Below are positions 8,167-17,109 of a DNA stretch of 64,000 nt, piece after piece. Made by a program: the position numbers and the translations under genes. The notes under the pieces were generated by a model that searched no databases, had not been told where the DNA came from, and saw only the letters and a program-made list of their open reading frames with translations. The stretch spans positions 4,657,001 through 4,721,000 of the forward strand of contig NZ_CP053021.1 of the NCBI RefSeq assembly GCF_013001025.1. The letters are read 5' to 3'. This DNA is from Sphingobium yanoikuyae (GTDB lineage: Bacteria; Pseudomonadota; Alphaproteobacteria; Sphingomonadales; Sphingomonadaceae). The first letter of the stretch is position 1; each line of letters begins with the position of its first letter.

Positions 8167-8366
8167 CGCGGATTCGATATTTCGTCAGTCGACGGTTCAG
8201 GTTGGGAACGAGCACGCTTTGCCGATCGCCGCACCCACAGCCCCAGAAGCACGATTGGGAGGGTCGATACCGGGATGGATGCCCAGATCGGGAGAATGGC
8301 CGAGGCGAACTTTATCCAAAGGAAGAGCCCGAGGCTAAAAGCGATGCTCCAAACGGCGTTCCACAT
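8163..8366 (-). CDS. small membrane protein, unknown
   Basis: This 67-codon frame encodes a protein with two strongly hydrophobic stretches (about residues 5-25 and 28-45) separated by a Pro, followed by a basic tail VRRSAKRARS. That is a convincing two-helix inner-membrane topology with a positive-inside C-terminus. It overlaps the 3' end of the flavoprotein gene by four bases in the convergent direction. I do not recognise a family. Its membrane-like composition differs from the Arg/Pro-rich shadows usual in this GC range, which is why it is listed. Confidence 0.5.
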   Translation of the reverse strand: MWNAVWSIAFSLGLFLWIKFASAILPIWASIPVSTLPIVLLGLWVRRSAKRARSQPEPSTDEISNPR

Positions 8367-8541
8367 GCCTTCAGTCTATATCTGCTGCAATCCACTATCA
8401 AGAAACTGCCGGCACATAGTGGAATAGCCCCGGAAAACCATTGCCCCCGACGCGGGGGGAGTGCGCCGGGGGCCTGGTAAGATGTCTCGGCCTGAGGGGG
8501 CTGGCCGGGACCATTCACAGATAGGAAGCCGTGGGCGGCTT

Positions 8542-8841
8542 TCAACCCGCGTCGGGCGGAGAATTTTCATCCTGCGCGTCGAACCGGGCCGGACGCGAGA
8601 GCAGGAAGGGCAGGCTGGGCGAGGCGATCTTGGTCTGGCCGCCATCGGCGTGGATCAGCGTCACGCGGCCGACCCCCGGCGAGGCCACGACCGCGACCAC
8701 CGTATCGACCCATTGGTGCAGCACTGCGCGCGAATGGGCGAGTTCGTCGCCACCGGTCCGGGCGTCGCCCTCCGCCTCCAGTTCGGCCTCCAGTTGCAGC
8801 ACGCGCTCGGCCGCCTCGCGCGCCTTTTCATTCTTGTCCAT
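8542..8841 (-). CDS. small hypothetical protein
   Basis: This 99-residue protein begins with a charged helix or coiled coil (KNEKAREAAERVLQLEAELEAEG), followed by a beta-rich middle (TVVAVVASPGVGRVTLIHADGG) and a disordered acidic tail. It lies 16 bases downstream of the alcohol dehydrogenase gene on the same strand, so it is likely its operon partner. No family recognised. The composition is that of a soluble cytoplasmic protein and is plausible as a real gene. The 175 bases between it and the membrane-protein gene show nothing clear. Confidence 0.5.
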   Translation of the reverse strand: MDKNEKAREAAERVLQLEAELEAEGDARTGGDELAHSRAVLHQWVDTVVAVVASPGVGRVTLIHADGGQTKIASPSLPFLLSRPARFDAQDENSPPDAG

Positions 8842-8857
8842 GCGTCCGTTCCAGAAT

Positions 8858-9865
8858 TTAGAGTAGGTTTATCCCGATCTTGCCGAAGAATTGGCCGCTT
8901 TCCAGATGACGGCAGGCATCGGCCAGGCGGGTGAGATCATAGACCGCATCGACCACCGGCCGGATGCGATGTTGCGCGCAAAAGGCCAGCATCGCCTCAT
9001 GCTCGGCGCGGTTGCCGACCGAGATGCGGGCGACCGGATGGCCGCCGACATCGGCCAGGTGCCAGCTGAACTCGGACCCCAGCATGCCGATCGCGGCGAT
9101 CACCCCGCCGGGGTTGAGCAGCGATGCGGCGGTTTCCACCTGGCTGGCGCCGACCACATCGACCAGGATGTCGACACCGCGTCCGCCCAGCGCCTGGCGG
9201 ATCGCCGCCGGCCAGTCGGGATCGGTGCGATAATTGACGCTGATGTCGGCACCCAGCGCGTGGGCGCGCGCCAGCTTCGCGTCGGAGGAGGAGGTGATGG
9301 CGACATGCGCGCCGGCCGCCTTGGCCAATTGCAGCGCCGCGATCGATACGCCGCCGGTACCCTGGCACAATATCCATTCGCCCCGCTGGATCGGGCGGGG
9401 CAGGAACAGCGCGTTCCAGGCGGTGAGGCCGGCGCAGGTCAAAGTCGCGGCCTCCAGATCGCCGAGCGTATCCGGCACGATGCACAGGCTCTCGGCCGGG
9501 AAAACCGCATATTGGCGCGCGACACCATCGGCACTGCCGCCCAGCATCGCCATGCTCGGCTGTCGTCCCTCCAGCCAGCCCAGCGCGAAGATCGGATTGA
9601 CCCGGTCGCCCGGCTTCACGCGCGATACGCCCTCGCCGACCGCGACCACCTCGCCGGTGGCGCAGGACAGGGGGACATAATCGGGTTCCTTGGCGAGCCC
9701 CGCCATCATGCCGCGGGCGATGATCAGGTCGCGGAAATTGAGCGTCGCCGCCTTGAGCCGCACCAGCGCCTCGCCCGGCCCCGCAACCGGGATCGGCACG
9801 CTATGGATCGCGATCCCCTCAATCCCTTCGCCGCCCCTGGCGACGGCGGTCAGCATGTTCGTCAT
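8858..9865 (-). CDS. NAD(P)-dependent MDR alcohol dehydrogenase / quinone oxidoreductase
   Basis: This 335-residue medium-chain dehydrogenase/reductase has a GroES-like N-terminal domain with LNFRDLIIARG. The Rossmann cofactor site ILCQGTGGVSIAALQLAKAAGAHV is near residues 163-186. The structural-zinc cysteine cluster of classical ADHs is absent, placing it in the zinc-independent quinone-reductase/ADH-like branch. The start at 9865 (MTNMLTAV) is chosen because family homology begins there, although the frame stays open upstream. It is divergent from the E1 genes across a 204-base gap in which no clear promoter was found. Likely role: oxidation or reduction of a pathway alcohol, aldehyde or enone. 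Confidence 0.82.
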   Translation of the reverse strand: MTNMLTAVARGGEGIEGIAIHSVPIPVAGPGEALVRLKAATLNFRDLIIARGMMAGLAKEPDYVPLSCATGEVVAVGEGVSRVKPGDRVNPIFALGWLEGRQPSMAMLGGSADGVARQYAVFPAESLCIVPDTLGDLEAATLTCAGLTAWNALFLPRPIQRGEWILCQGTGGVSIAALQLAKAAGAHVAITSSSDAKLARAHALGADISVNYRTDPDWPAAIRQALGGRGVDILVDVVGASQVETAASLLNPGGVIAAIGMLGSEFSWHLADVGGHPVARISVGNRAEHEAMLAFCAQHRIRPVVDAVYDLTRLADACRHLESGQFFGKIGINLL

Positions 9866-10069
9866 CGCGCGCTCTCCCTGCTGCCAGCTTGGGCCGATCG
9901 GACCGCATTGCAAGCATCGCCGGCCGCATATCGGTGGAGCGAAATCGCGCGGAAAAGCGACGCATTTTCGCGCCTTTTGGGCCGCGGGGCCACATATCGC
10001 CGGGGCGAGTTGACCCCCGATGCCCGACGGCCAATGCAGGGGGCACATTCCATAGCCATCGAGGAACCC

Positions 10070-11065
10070 ATGGCAGAGTTGAGCAACGCCCCGGCGCCGA
10101 GCCAGGAAGCGCTGGTGGACATCTACCGCCGCATGATCCGGATCGAGCGCAACGACGACGCGATCCGCAAGACCATCCGCCTGGGGCGGCTGGTCATGCC
10201 CTATTATTCGGCGCGCGGGCAGGAAGTGATCCCCGCGACCATCTCGTCGCTGCTGACCGACGACGACAAGATCTGCACCATCTATCGCGGCATCCACGAC
10301 ATGGTGGCCAAGGATATGCCGCTGCGCCCGCTCTGGGCGGAGATTGCCGGCCGGGTCGACGGCACCTGCAAGGGCAAGGGCGGGCCGATGCACCTGACCC
10401 ATCCCGAAACCGGGGTGATGGTGACGACCGGCATTGTCGGCTCCTCCATGCCGATCGCCAATGGCCTCGCCTGGGCGGCGAAGCTGGATGGGTCGAAGCG
10501 GGTGACGATCGCCTATTTCGGCGACGGCGCATCCAACATCGGCGCCTTCCACGAGGCGCTGAACCTGGCATCGGTGTGGAAGCTGCCGGTGATCTTCGTG
10601 TGCCAGAATAACGGCTTTGCCGAACATACGCGCTACGAGAATGGCACCTCGGTCGACTTCATCGCCAAGCGTGCGATCGGCTACGGCATGCCCGGCCATA
10701 CCGTCGACGGCAATGATCCGCTTGCCATGTATGCCGCCGCGCACGAGGCGATCACCCGCGCCCGCGAAGGCGAGGGGCCGACCCTGCTGGAGTGCAAGAC
10801 CTTCCGCTTCCTGGGCCACGTCCTGGGCGACGACGACAAATATATGACCAAGGAGGAGAAGGCCGCGGCGATCGCCAAGGATCCGCTGCCCGCCTTCAAG
10901 GCATGGCTGGTGGCACAGGGCCACGCGACCGAGGATCAGCTGGCCGAGATGCAGGCGAAGATCGAGGCCGAGGTCGAGGATGCCCAGGAATTCGGGCTGG
11001 CCAGCCCGCTGCCGTCGGTCGACGAACTGCGCCGCGATGTGTTTGCCCAGGAGATGCCCGCATGA
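10070..11065 (+). CDS. 2-oxoacid dehydrogenase E1 component, alpha subunit (PDH/acetoin type)
   Basis: This 331-residue thiamine-diphosphate-dependent E1 alpha subunit carries the ThDP motif as GDGASNIGAFHEALN, ending in FVCQNN (about residues 156-186), and the active-site region GGPMHL. Its size matches heterotetrameric pyruvate or acetoin dehydrogenase E1 alpha rather than branched-chain E1. The enzyme decarboxylates a 2-oxo acid (or cleaves a diketone/acyloin) and passes the acyl group to a lipoyl arm. No E2 acyltransferase or E3 gene follows. The only lipoyl protein in the window is the 76-residue domain at 4063. It overlaps the beta-subunit gene by four bases. Confidence 0.88.
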   Translation: MAELSNAPAPSQEALVDIYRRMIRIERNDDAIRKTIRLGRLVMPYYSARGQEVIPATISSLLTDDDKICTIYRGIHDMVAKDMPLRPLWAEIAGRVDGTCKGKGGPMHLTHPETGVMVTTGIVGSSMPIANGLAWAAKLDGSKRVTIAYFGDGASNIGAFHEALNLASVWKLPVIFVCQNNGFAEHTRYENGTSVDFIAKRAIGYGMPGHTVDGNDPLAMYAAAHEAITRAREGEGPTLLECKTFRFLGHVLGDDDKYMTKEEKAAAIAKDPLPAFKAWLVAQGHATEDQLAEMQAKIEAEVEDAQEFGLASPLPSVDELRRDVFAQEMPA

Positions 11066-12048
11066 CGGCCAAGAAGATGAACTCGCTCCAGGCCGTCAAT
11101 TCGGCCCTCGCCCAGGCGATGGCGGAGGATGACAAGGTGCTGGTGCTGGGCGAGGATGTGGCCGACCGCGAGGGCGGCGGCGTCACCGGCGCGACCGCTG
11201 GCCTGTCGACCCGCTTCGGCGACGATCGCGTCAAATCGACGCCGATTTCCGAACAGGCGATCATCGGCGCGGCGATCGGCGCGGCGCTGGCCGGCTACAA
11301 GCCGGTGGCGGAGATCATGCTGATGAACTTCACCACCGTCGCCATGGACATGATCTTCAACCATGCCGCCAAGCTGCGCTTCATGTCGGGCGGGCAGAGC
11401 ACGGTGCCGATCACCATCCGCACCCTGACCGGCGCGGGCTGGCAGACCGCCGGCCAGCATGCCGACCATCTGGAAGGCTGGTTCGCCCACACCGCCGGCA
11501 TCAAGGTGGTCGCGCCCTCGACTCCGGCCGATTACAAGGGGCTGCTCTTGTCCTGTATCCAGGATCCCGATCCCTGCATCTTCATCGAATCCGCCGGCAG
11601 CCTGTTCATTCCGGGCGAGGTGGATGAGGTCGCGACGCCGATTCCGCTGGGCAAGGCGCGGATCGTGCAGGAAGGCAGTGACATCACCATCGTCTCCTGG
11701 TCGTCGCAGCTGCTGCGCTGCCAGGCCGCATTGCCGGCACTGGCGGAGGCGGGCATTTCGGTCGAGCTGGTCGATCTGCGCACCGTATCGCCCTGGGACC
11801 GGGAAGCGGTGCTGGCCTCGGTCGCCAAGACCGGCCGGGCGCTGGTGGTGCATGAAGCGGTGCGCGACTTCGGTCCGGGCGGCGAGATCGCCTCGACCAT
11901 TGCCGAGGAACTGTTCGGTCAGCTCAAGGCCCCGGTCCGCCGGCTGGGCGCGCCCAAGTCGCCGGTGCCCTTCGCCAAGGTGCTGGAGGACGCCTATATC
12001 GTCTCGCCCGAGCGCGTGGCCGAAGCGGTCAAGGCGCTGATGGCCTGA
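11062..12048 (+). CDS. 2-oxoacid dehydrogenase E1 component, beta subunit
   Basis: This 328-residue transketolase-like beta subunit starts in the ATGA overlap with the alpha gene. Characteristic segments are VLGEDVADREGGG (about 29-41), STPISEQAIIGAAIGAA (about 56-72), and the C-terminal VHEAVRDFGPGGEIAS (about 262-277). With the alpha subunit it forms the E1 heterotetramer. A strong terminator-like hairpin follows 11 bases after the stop, so the operon seems to end without E2/E3 genes. The remaining complex subunits must be encoded elsewhere, or the free lipoyl domain is used instead. Confidence 0.88.
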   Translation: MTAKKMNSLQAVNSALAQAMAEDDKVLVLGEDVADREGGGVTGATAGLSTRFGDDRVKSTPISEQAIIGAAIGAALAGYKPVAEIMLMNFTTVAMDMIFNHAAKLRFMSGGQSTVPITIRTLTGAGWQTAGQHADHLEGWFAHTAGIKVVAPSTPADYKGLLLSCIQDPDPCIFIESAGSLFIPGEVDEVATPIPLGKARIVQEGSDITIVSWSSQLLRCQAALPALAEAGISVELVDLRTVSPWDREAVLASVAKTGRALVVHEAVRDFGPGGEIASTIAEELFGQLKAPVRRLGAPKSPVPFAKVLEDAYIVSPERVAEAVKALMA

Positions 12049-12059
12049 AGATCGGAAGA

Positions 12060-12093
12060 CGGCCGGGGCAGCAATTGCTCCGGCCGCTTTCTT
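12060..12093 (+). terminator. intrinsic terminator after E1 beta
   Basis: A 10-bp stem formed by CGGCCGGGGC (12060-12069) and its complement ending at 12086, closed by one G-T pair, is followed by CTTTCTTCC. It lies between the stop of E1 beta (+) and the stop of the Lrp-type gene (-), so it may serve both directions. Confidence 0.6.
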
Positions 12094-12094
12094 C

Positions 12095-12580
12095 CTACCG
12101 TCCCGCTTCCCCCACCGGCAGCACCGTGGTGAATTTCGTCACCGACAAGGCGAAGTGGGAGGAAGCGCCGCCGACCGAGGGGTGTTTGAGCAGGTTGCGC
12201 ATCAGGAAATGCTCATAATCGGCGACGTCGGAGGCCACGACCCGCATCAGATAGTCCCATTCGCCCGACATGAGGTAGCATTCCATGATCTGCGGATGCG
12301 CCTCGACAAAGGCGTGGAAGGCATCGACGCTTTCGCTGGTGTGGCTCTTCATCCGCACGCTGCAGAGGATGTTGACGGCATGGCCCAGCTTCTCCGCATC
12401 GGCGAGCCGCACCGCGCCCTTGAGCACGCCCATCTCCTCCAGCGCCCTGATCCGCCGCCAGCAGGAGGGGGCGGTGCTGCCGACCCGTTCGGCCAGGTCC
12501 GCATTGCTGAGCGAGGCGTCGCGCTGAAGCTCTGCGACGATGCGGCGGTCGAGCGCATCGAGATTGACGGATTTGTCCAT
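12095..12580 (-). CDS. Lrp/AsnC-family transcriptional regulator
   Basis: This 161-residue regulator has an N-terminal winged helix-turn-helix (LDALDRRIVAELQRDASL, then NADLAERVGSTAPSCWRRI, about residues 7-45) and a C-terminal RAM/ligand-binding domain. The 12580 start (MDKSVNLDALDRR) matches the usual Lrp N-terminus better than the longer upstream frame. It is transcribed divergently from phhA with a 94-base shared control region. By position it probably activates or represses the Phe/Tyr operon in response to an aromatic amino acid, playing the part PhhR or TyrR play elsewhere. That assignment is inference. Confidence 0.85.
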   Translation of the reverse strand: MDKSVNLDALDRRIVAELQRDASLSNADLAERVGSTAPSCWRRIRALEEMGVLKGAVRLADAEKLGHAVNILCSVRMKSHTSESVDAFHAFVEAHPQIMECYLMSGEWDYLMRVVASDVADYEHFLMRNLLKHPSVGGASSHFALSVTKFTTVLPVGEAGR

Positions 12581-12674
12581 GATATCGCCGATCGGTGAAT
12601 TGATTTCCCAAAATCCCTTGTAAATCCTGCCCGATTGAAAGGCAATTACGCCCACTCTGTGAGAGATTGGCGTG

Positions 12675-13541
12675 ATGGTAGAGGAGCTTGATCCGCCCAC
12701 AGGCGCTGCGGCCGACTGGACGATCCCGCAGGCGTGGGACCGCTACAGCGCGGCCGAGCACGCGATGTGGGACACGCTTTTCGAGCGCCAGTCCGCCATG
12801 CTGCCCGACCGGGTGGTGCCCGAGTTCATGGCCGGGCTCGACATATTGCGCATCAACCGCCCCGGCATCCCCAATTTCGAGGAATTGTCCGATCGGCTGA
12901 TGCAAGCGACCGGCTGGCAGGTGGTGGCCGTGCCGGGGCTGGTGCCGGATCGGGTCTTCTTCGAGCATCTGGCCAATCGTCGCTTCGTGGCCGGCCGCTT
13001 CATCCGCACCCCCGAGCAGATCGATTATCTGCAGGAGCCGGACATCTTCCACGATGTCTTCGGCCATGTGCCGCTGCTCGCGAACCCGGTCTTCGCCGAC
13101 TATATGCAGGCCTATGGCCAGGGCGGGTTGCGCGCCGCCGATCTGGGTGCGATCGAGCGGCTGGCCCGGCTCTACTGGTATACGGTCGAATTCGGCCTGA
13201 TCCGCCGGCCCGAGGGGCTGCGCCTCTATGGCGCAGGCATCGTCTCCTCCTATGGCGAATCCGTCTTCGCGCTCGACGATCCCTCGCCCAATCGGCTCGG
13301 CTTCGACCTCAGGCGGTTGATGCGCACCCGCTATCGCATCGACGATTATCAGCAGAGCTATTTCGTCATCGACAGTTTCGAGGATCTGCTGCGCCAGACG
13401 GTCGAGACCGACTTCGCCCCGCTTTACGCGCAACTGGCGGGGCAGCCCGATTTCGCGACCGATGCGATCGCCGACACCGACATCATCTACACCCGTGGCA
13501 CCCAGGCCTATGCCCGTGCCCGCGCTTCTGAGGTTCTATGA
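12675..13541 (+). CDS. phhA: phenylalanine 4-hydroxylase
   Basis: This 288-residue monomeric bacterial phenylalanine hydroxylase is a pterin-dependent non-haem iron enzyme converting Phe to Tyr. The iron site is readable: two His in DIFHDVFGHVPLL (about residues 116-128) and the Glu in YWYTVEFGL (about 168-176). There is no regulatory ACT domain, as expected for the bacterial form. The ATG at 12675 is preferred over the GTG one codon earlier. It overlaps the aminotransferase gene by four bases. The pterin-recycling dehydratase PhhB is not in the window. Confidence 0.93.
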   Translation: MVEELDPPTGAAADWTIPQAWDRYSAAEHAMWDTLFERQSAMLPDRVVPEFMAGLDILRINRPGIPNFEELSDRLMQATGWQVVAVPGLVPDRVFFEHLANRRFVAGRFIRTPEQIDYLQEPDIFHDVFGHVPLLANPVFADYMQAYGQGGLRAADLGAIERLARLYWYTVEFGLIRRPEGLRLYGAGIVSSYGESVFALDDPSPNRLGFDLRRLMRTRYRIDDYQQSYFVIDSFEDLLRQTVETDFAPLYAQLAGQPDFATDAIADTDIIYTRGTQAYARARASEVL

Positions 13542-14749
13542 CAGACACGACCCTTCTTGCCCCGGCGCCCGGCCGGTCCCTGTTCGGTGCGCTCGATCGC
13601 CAGGCGCCCGACGCGCTGCTGGGGCTGATCGCGCAATATCGCGCCGATCCGCGCGCCGACAAGATTGACCTGGGCGTCGGCGTCTATCGCGACGAAGTGG
13701 GCGCGACCCCGGTGATGCGCACGGTGAAGGCGGCCGAAGCGGTGCTGCTGGCCGAACAGGGCAGCAAATCCTATCTCGGGCCGGAGGGTGACACGGGCTT
13801 TGTCGAACTGCTCGCCGCCATCGTCTTTGGGCCGCTCGCCGGGTCCGACCGGATCGCCGGGGTGCAGACGCCCGGCGGCACCGGCGCGCTGCGGCTGGGC
13901 GCCGACCTGATCGCCCGCGCCCGCCCCGGCGCCACCGTGTGGATCGGCGATCCGACCTGGCCCAATCATGCGCCGATCTTTCGCGAGGCCGGGCTGACGC
14001 TGGCGTCGCACCGTTTTCTGGATGGCGCCGGCGCGGTCGATTTCGATGCAATGCTGACCGATCTGGTCGCCGCGCAGGCCGGCGACGTGCTGCTGCTCCA
14101 TGGCTGCTGCCATAATCCGACCGGCGTCGATTTCAGCGCCGACCAGTGGGCGGCGATCGCCGATCTGTGCGCGGCGCGCGGCCTGATCCCGTTCATCGAC
14201 CTGGCCTATCAGGGGCTGGGCGACGGGCTGGAGGCGGACGCCGCTGCCACGCACCAGATGCTGGCCGCTGTGCCCGATGCGCTGGTCGCCTATAGCTGCG
14301 ACAAGAATTTCGGCCTCTATCGCGAGCGGGTGGGCGCGCTGTGGGTGAAGGGGGCGAATGCCACGCTGACTGCGCTCGCCTTTTCCAACATCGTCGCGCT
14401 GGCGCGCGGCATCTGGTCGATGCCGCCCGATCATGGCGCGGCGATCGTGCGCACCATCCTGGAACGGCCGGCGATGCGCGCCGAATGGATGAGCGAGCTG
14501 GACCAGATGCGCACCCGCATCAATGCGCTGCGCGCTGCGCTGGCGGCGGCCCATCCGCAGCTTGCCGCCATTGCCGGCCAGCGCGGCATGTTCGCGATGC
14601 TACCGGTAACCCCTGCCGCCGTTGCCGCGATGCGCGCCGACCATGGCATCTACATGGCCGGCAATGGCCGCATCAACATCGCCGGGCTGCGGCTCGACAC
14701 CATCCCCGCCTTCGTCGCCGGCCTTTCGCCGCATCTGCCTTCTGCCTGA
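13538..14749 (+). CDS. tyrB: aromatic amino acid aminotransferase
   Basis: This 403-residue class I (fold type I) aminotransferase of the aspartate/aromatic family converts tyrosine to 4-hydroxyphenylpyruvate. Visible features are LGVGVYRDEVGATPVM near the N-terminus, the HNPTGVDFS-type stretch in CCHNPTGVDFSADQW, and the PLP lysine in YSCDKNFGLYRERVG (about residue 255). It overlaps phhA by four bases and is ten bases ahead of hpd, giving the order hydroxylase-transaminase-dioxygenase. The context strongly favours Tyr/Phe as substrate over aspartate. Confidence 0.88.
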   Translation: MTDTTLLAPAPGRSLFGALDRQAPDALLGLIAQYRADPRADKIDLGVGVYRDEVGATPVMRTVKAAEAVLLAEQGSKSYLGPEGDTGFVELLAAIVFGPLAGSDRIAGVQTPGGTGALRLGADLIARARPGATVWIGDPTWPNHAPIFREAGLTLASHRFLDGAGAVDFDAMLTDLVAAQAGDVLLLHGCCHNPTGVDFSADQWAAIADLCAARGLIPFIDLAYQGLGDGLEADAAATHQMLAAVPDALVAYSCDKNFGLYRERVGALWVKGANATLTALAFSNIVALARGIWSMPPDHGAAIVRTILERPAMRAEWMSELDQMRTRINALRAALAAAHPQLAAIAGQRGMFAMLPVTPAAVAAMRADHGIYMAGNGRINIAGLRLDTIPAFVAGLSPHLPSA

Positions 14750-14759
14750 GGAACCCGTT

Positions 14760-15800
14760 ATGACCAACGATCCCGCCAACCCGCTGGGCCTCAACGGCTT
14801 CGAATTCGTCGAATTCACCTCGCCCGAGCCCGAGAAGATGGCCGCCCAGTTCGAGCAGTTGGGCTTCACCGCGACCCACCGGCACCCGACCAAGAATATC
14901 ACCCGCTACAAGCAGGGGCGGATCAACCTGATGCTCAATCGCGACGATGCCGGGCGCGTCGCTGCGTTCCGTGGCGAACATGGCCCCTCGGCCAGCGCCA
15001 TGGCCTTTCGCGTCGCCGATCCCGATGCGGCGCTGCGCTGGGCGCTCGACCATGGCGGCAAGCCGACCGACGAGAATGACACGGTGATCCAGGGGATTGG
15101 CGGCTCCTATCTCTATTTCATGCCCGATGGCGGCGATCCCTATGCCGACTGGGCGGAATATCCCGGCTGGCGGGAAGCCGAAGCGCGCAACAATGTCGGG
15201 CTCGACCTGCTCGACCATCTGACCCACAATGTGAAGCGCGGCCAGATGCGGGTGTGGAGCGAATTCTATCGCACCCTCTTCGGCTTCGAGGAACAGAAAT
15301 ATTTCGATATCAAGGGCAAGGCGACCGGCCTGTTCAGCCAGGCGATGATCGCCCCGGACAAGGCGATCCGCATTCCCCTGAACGAGAGCCAGGACGACAA
15401 GAGCCAGATCGAGGAGTTCATCCGCGACTATAATGGCGAGGGCATCCAGCATATCGCGCTCACCACCGCCAATATCTATGACACGGTCGAGCGGCTGCGC
15501 GCGCGCGGGGTGCGGCTGCAGGACACGATCGAGACCTATTATGAGCTGGTCGACCAGCGCGTGCCGGGCCATGGCGAGGATCTGGAACGACTGAAGCGCA
15601 ACCGCATTCTGATCGACGGCAATGTCGGCGAGGAGGGCATCTTGCTGCAGATCTTTACCGAGACGATGTTCGGCCCGATCTTCTTCGAGATCATCCAGCG
15701 CAAGGGCAATGAAGGCTTTGGCAATGGCAATTTCCAGGCGCTCTATGAATCGATCGAGCTGGACCAGATCCGTCGCGGCGTGATCACCGTCGATGAGTGA
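14760..15800 (+). CDS. hpd: 4-hydroxyphenylpyruvate dioxygenase
   Basis: This 346-residue two-domain vicinal-oxygen-chelate enzyme converts 4-hydroxyphenylpyruvate to homogentisate. The three Fe(II) ligands are visible: His in [10 protein letters not shown], His in [11 protein letters not shown] and Glu in [16 protein letters not shown]. Length is typical of bacterial HPPD. A GAGGAACC ribosome site precedes the ATG. It overlaps hmgA by eight bases, so the two steps of ring modification and cleavage are translationally coupled. Confidence 0.95.
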   Translation: MTNDPANPLGLNGFEFVEFTSPEPEKMAAQFEQLGFTATHRHPTKNITRYKQGRINLMLNRDDAGRVAAFRGEHGPSASAMAFRVADPDAALRWALDHGGKPTDENDTVIQGIGGSYLYFMPDGGDPYADWAEYPGWREAEARNNVGLDLLDHLTHNVKRGQMRVWSEFYRTLFGFEEQKYFDIKGKATGLFSQAMIAPDKAIRIPLNESQDDKSQIEEFIRDYNGEGIQHIALTTANIYDTVERLRARGVRLQDTIETYYELVDQRVPGHGEDLERLKRNRILIDGNVGEEGILLQIFTETMFGPIFFEIIQRKGNEGFGNGNFQALYESIELDQIRRGVITVDE

Positions 15801-17109
15801 TGCGCCGCCCCGGATGATGAGCGGCTTCGGCAATCATTTTTCGACCGAGGCGGTGGCCGGCGCGCTGCCGGTGGGGCGCAATTCGCCCCAGCGCCTGCCC
15901 TATGGCCTTTATGCCGAGCAGTTGTCCGGGACCGCCTTCACAGCGCCACGGTCGGAGAACAGGCGTAGCTGGCTCTATCGCATGCGACCGGCGGCATCGC
16001 ATCCGCCCTCCGCGCCCTATGATGCTGCAGCCTTGCTGCGCAGCGCGCCGTTCGACGAGGTGCCGCCATCGCCCAACCGGCTGCGCTGGAATCCGTTGCC
16101 GCTGCCTGCGGATGATGTCGATTTCATCGACGGCCTCACCAGCTATGCCGGCAATGGCGATGTCGCGGCGGGCCAGGGTTGCGCCGTGCATCTCTATGCC
16201 GCGACGGCCTCTATGGTCGACCGTGCCTTCGTCTGCGCCGATGGCGAGATGCTGATCGTGCCGCAGCAGGGCGCGTTGCGCATCGTCACGGAGCTGGGCG
16301 TGATCGACGTCGCGCCGTTGCAGATCGCGCTGATCCCGCGCGGCGTCCGCTTCCGGGTCGAGCTGACCAAGGGCGCGGCGCGCGGCTATGTCTGCGAAAA
16401 TTACGGCGCGCCCTTTCGCCTGCCCGATCTCGGCCCGATCGGCGCCAACGGCCTGGCCAACCCGCGCGATTTCGAGGCGCCGGTCGCGGCATTCGAGGAT
16501 GTCGAGCGCCCTTATGCGCTGGTGCAGAAGTTCATGGGCCGCCTGTGGATAACCATGCTGGATCACAGCCCGTTCGATGTCGTCGCCTGGCACGGCAACC
16601 TGGCGCCGCTGCGCTATGACCTGACCCGTTTCAACACGATCAACACGGTCAGTTTCGACCATCCCGACCCGTCGATCTTCACGGTGCTGACTTCGCCGAG
16701 CGAGACGCCGGGCACCGCCAATATCGACTTTGTCATCTTCCCGCCGCGCTGGATGGTGGCGGAAGACACATTCCGGCCGCCCTGGTTCCACCGCAATGTG
16801 ATGAGCGAGCTGATGGGCCTGATCCATGGCGAATATGATGCCAAGGCGGGTGGCTTCGCGCCCGGCGGCGCGTCGCTGCACAATGGCATGGCCGGCCACG
16901 GCCCCGACCGCGCCAGCTATGACAAGGCGATCGCCGCCGACCTGACGCCCCAGCGCATCGCCGACACCATGGCCTTCATGTTCGAAAGCCGGATGGTGCT
17001 GCGCCCGACGCGCTGGGCGATGGAAAGCCCGCTGCTGCAACCCGATTATGATGAATGCTGGTCCGGCTTTCGCAAGGCCCAGATTCCCCCGATGAACGAG
17101 ACCCCATGA
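15793..17109 (+). CDS. hmgA: homogentisate 1,2-dioxygenase
   Basis: This 438-residue cupin-fold Fe(II) dioxygenase cleaves homogentisate to maleylacetoacetate. Family landmarks are the N-terminal [19 protein letters not shown], the segment [25 protein letters not shown] (about residues 312-336) carrying the first metal His, and the following [18 protein letters not shown]. Length is normal. It starts inside the 3' end of hpd and its stop overlaps the ATG of the fumarylacetoacetase gene. Confidence 0.95.
   Translation: MSDAPPRMMSGFGNHFSTEAVAGALPVGRNSPQRLPYGLYAEQLSGTAFTAPRSENRRSWLYRMRPAASHPPSAPYDAAALLRSAPFDEVPPSPNRLRWNPLPLPADDVDFIDGLTSYAGNGDVAAGQGCAVHLYAATASMVDRAFVCADGEMLIVPQQGALRIVTELGVIDVAPLQIALIPRGVRFRVELTKGAARGYVCENYGAPFRLPDLGPIGANGLANPRDFEAPVAAFEDVERPYALVQKFMGRLWITMLDHSPFDVVAWHGNLAPLRYDLTRFNTINTVSFDHPDPSIFTVLTSPSETPGTANIDFVIFPPRWMVAEDTFRPPWFHRNVMSELMGLIHGEYDAKAGGFAPGGASLHNGMAGHGPDRASYDKAIAADLTPQRIADTMAFMFESRMVLRPTRWAMESPLLQPDYDECWSGFRKAQIPPMNETP

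Noticed and set aside
8461..8934. 157-codon plus-strand frame opposite the small hypothetical gene
   Set aside because: Arg/Gly/His-rich, no ribosome site and it overlaps the end of the alcohol dehydrogenase gene.
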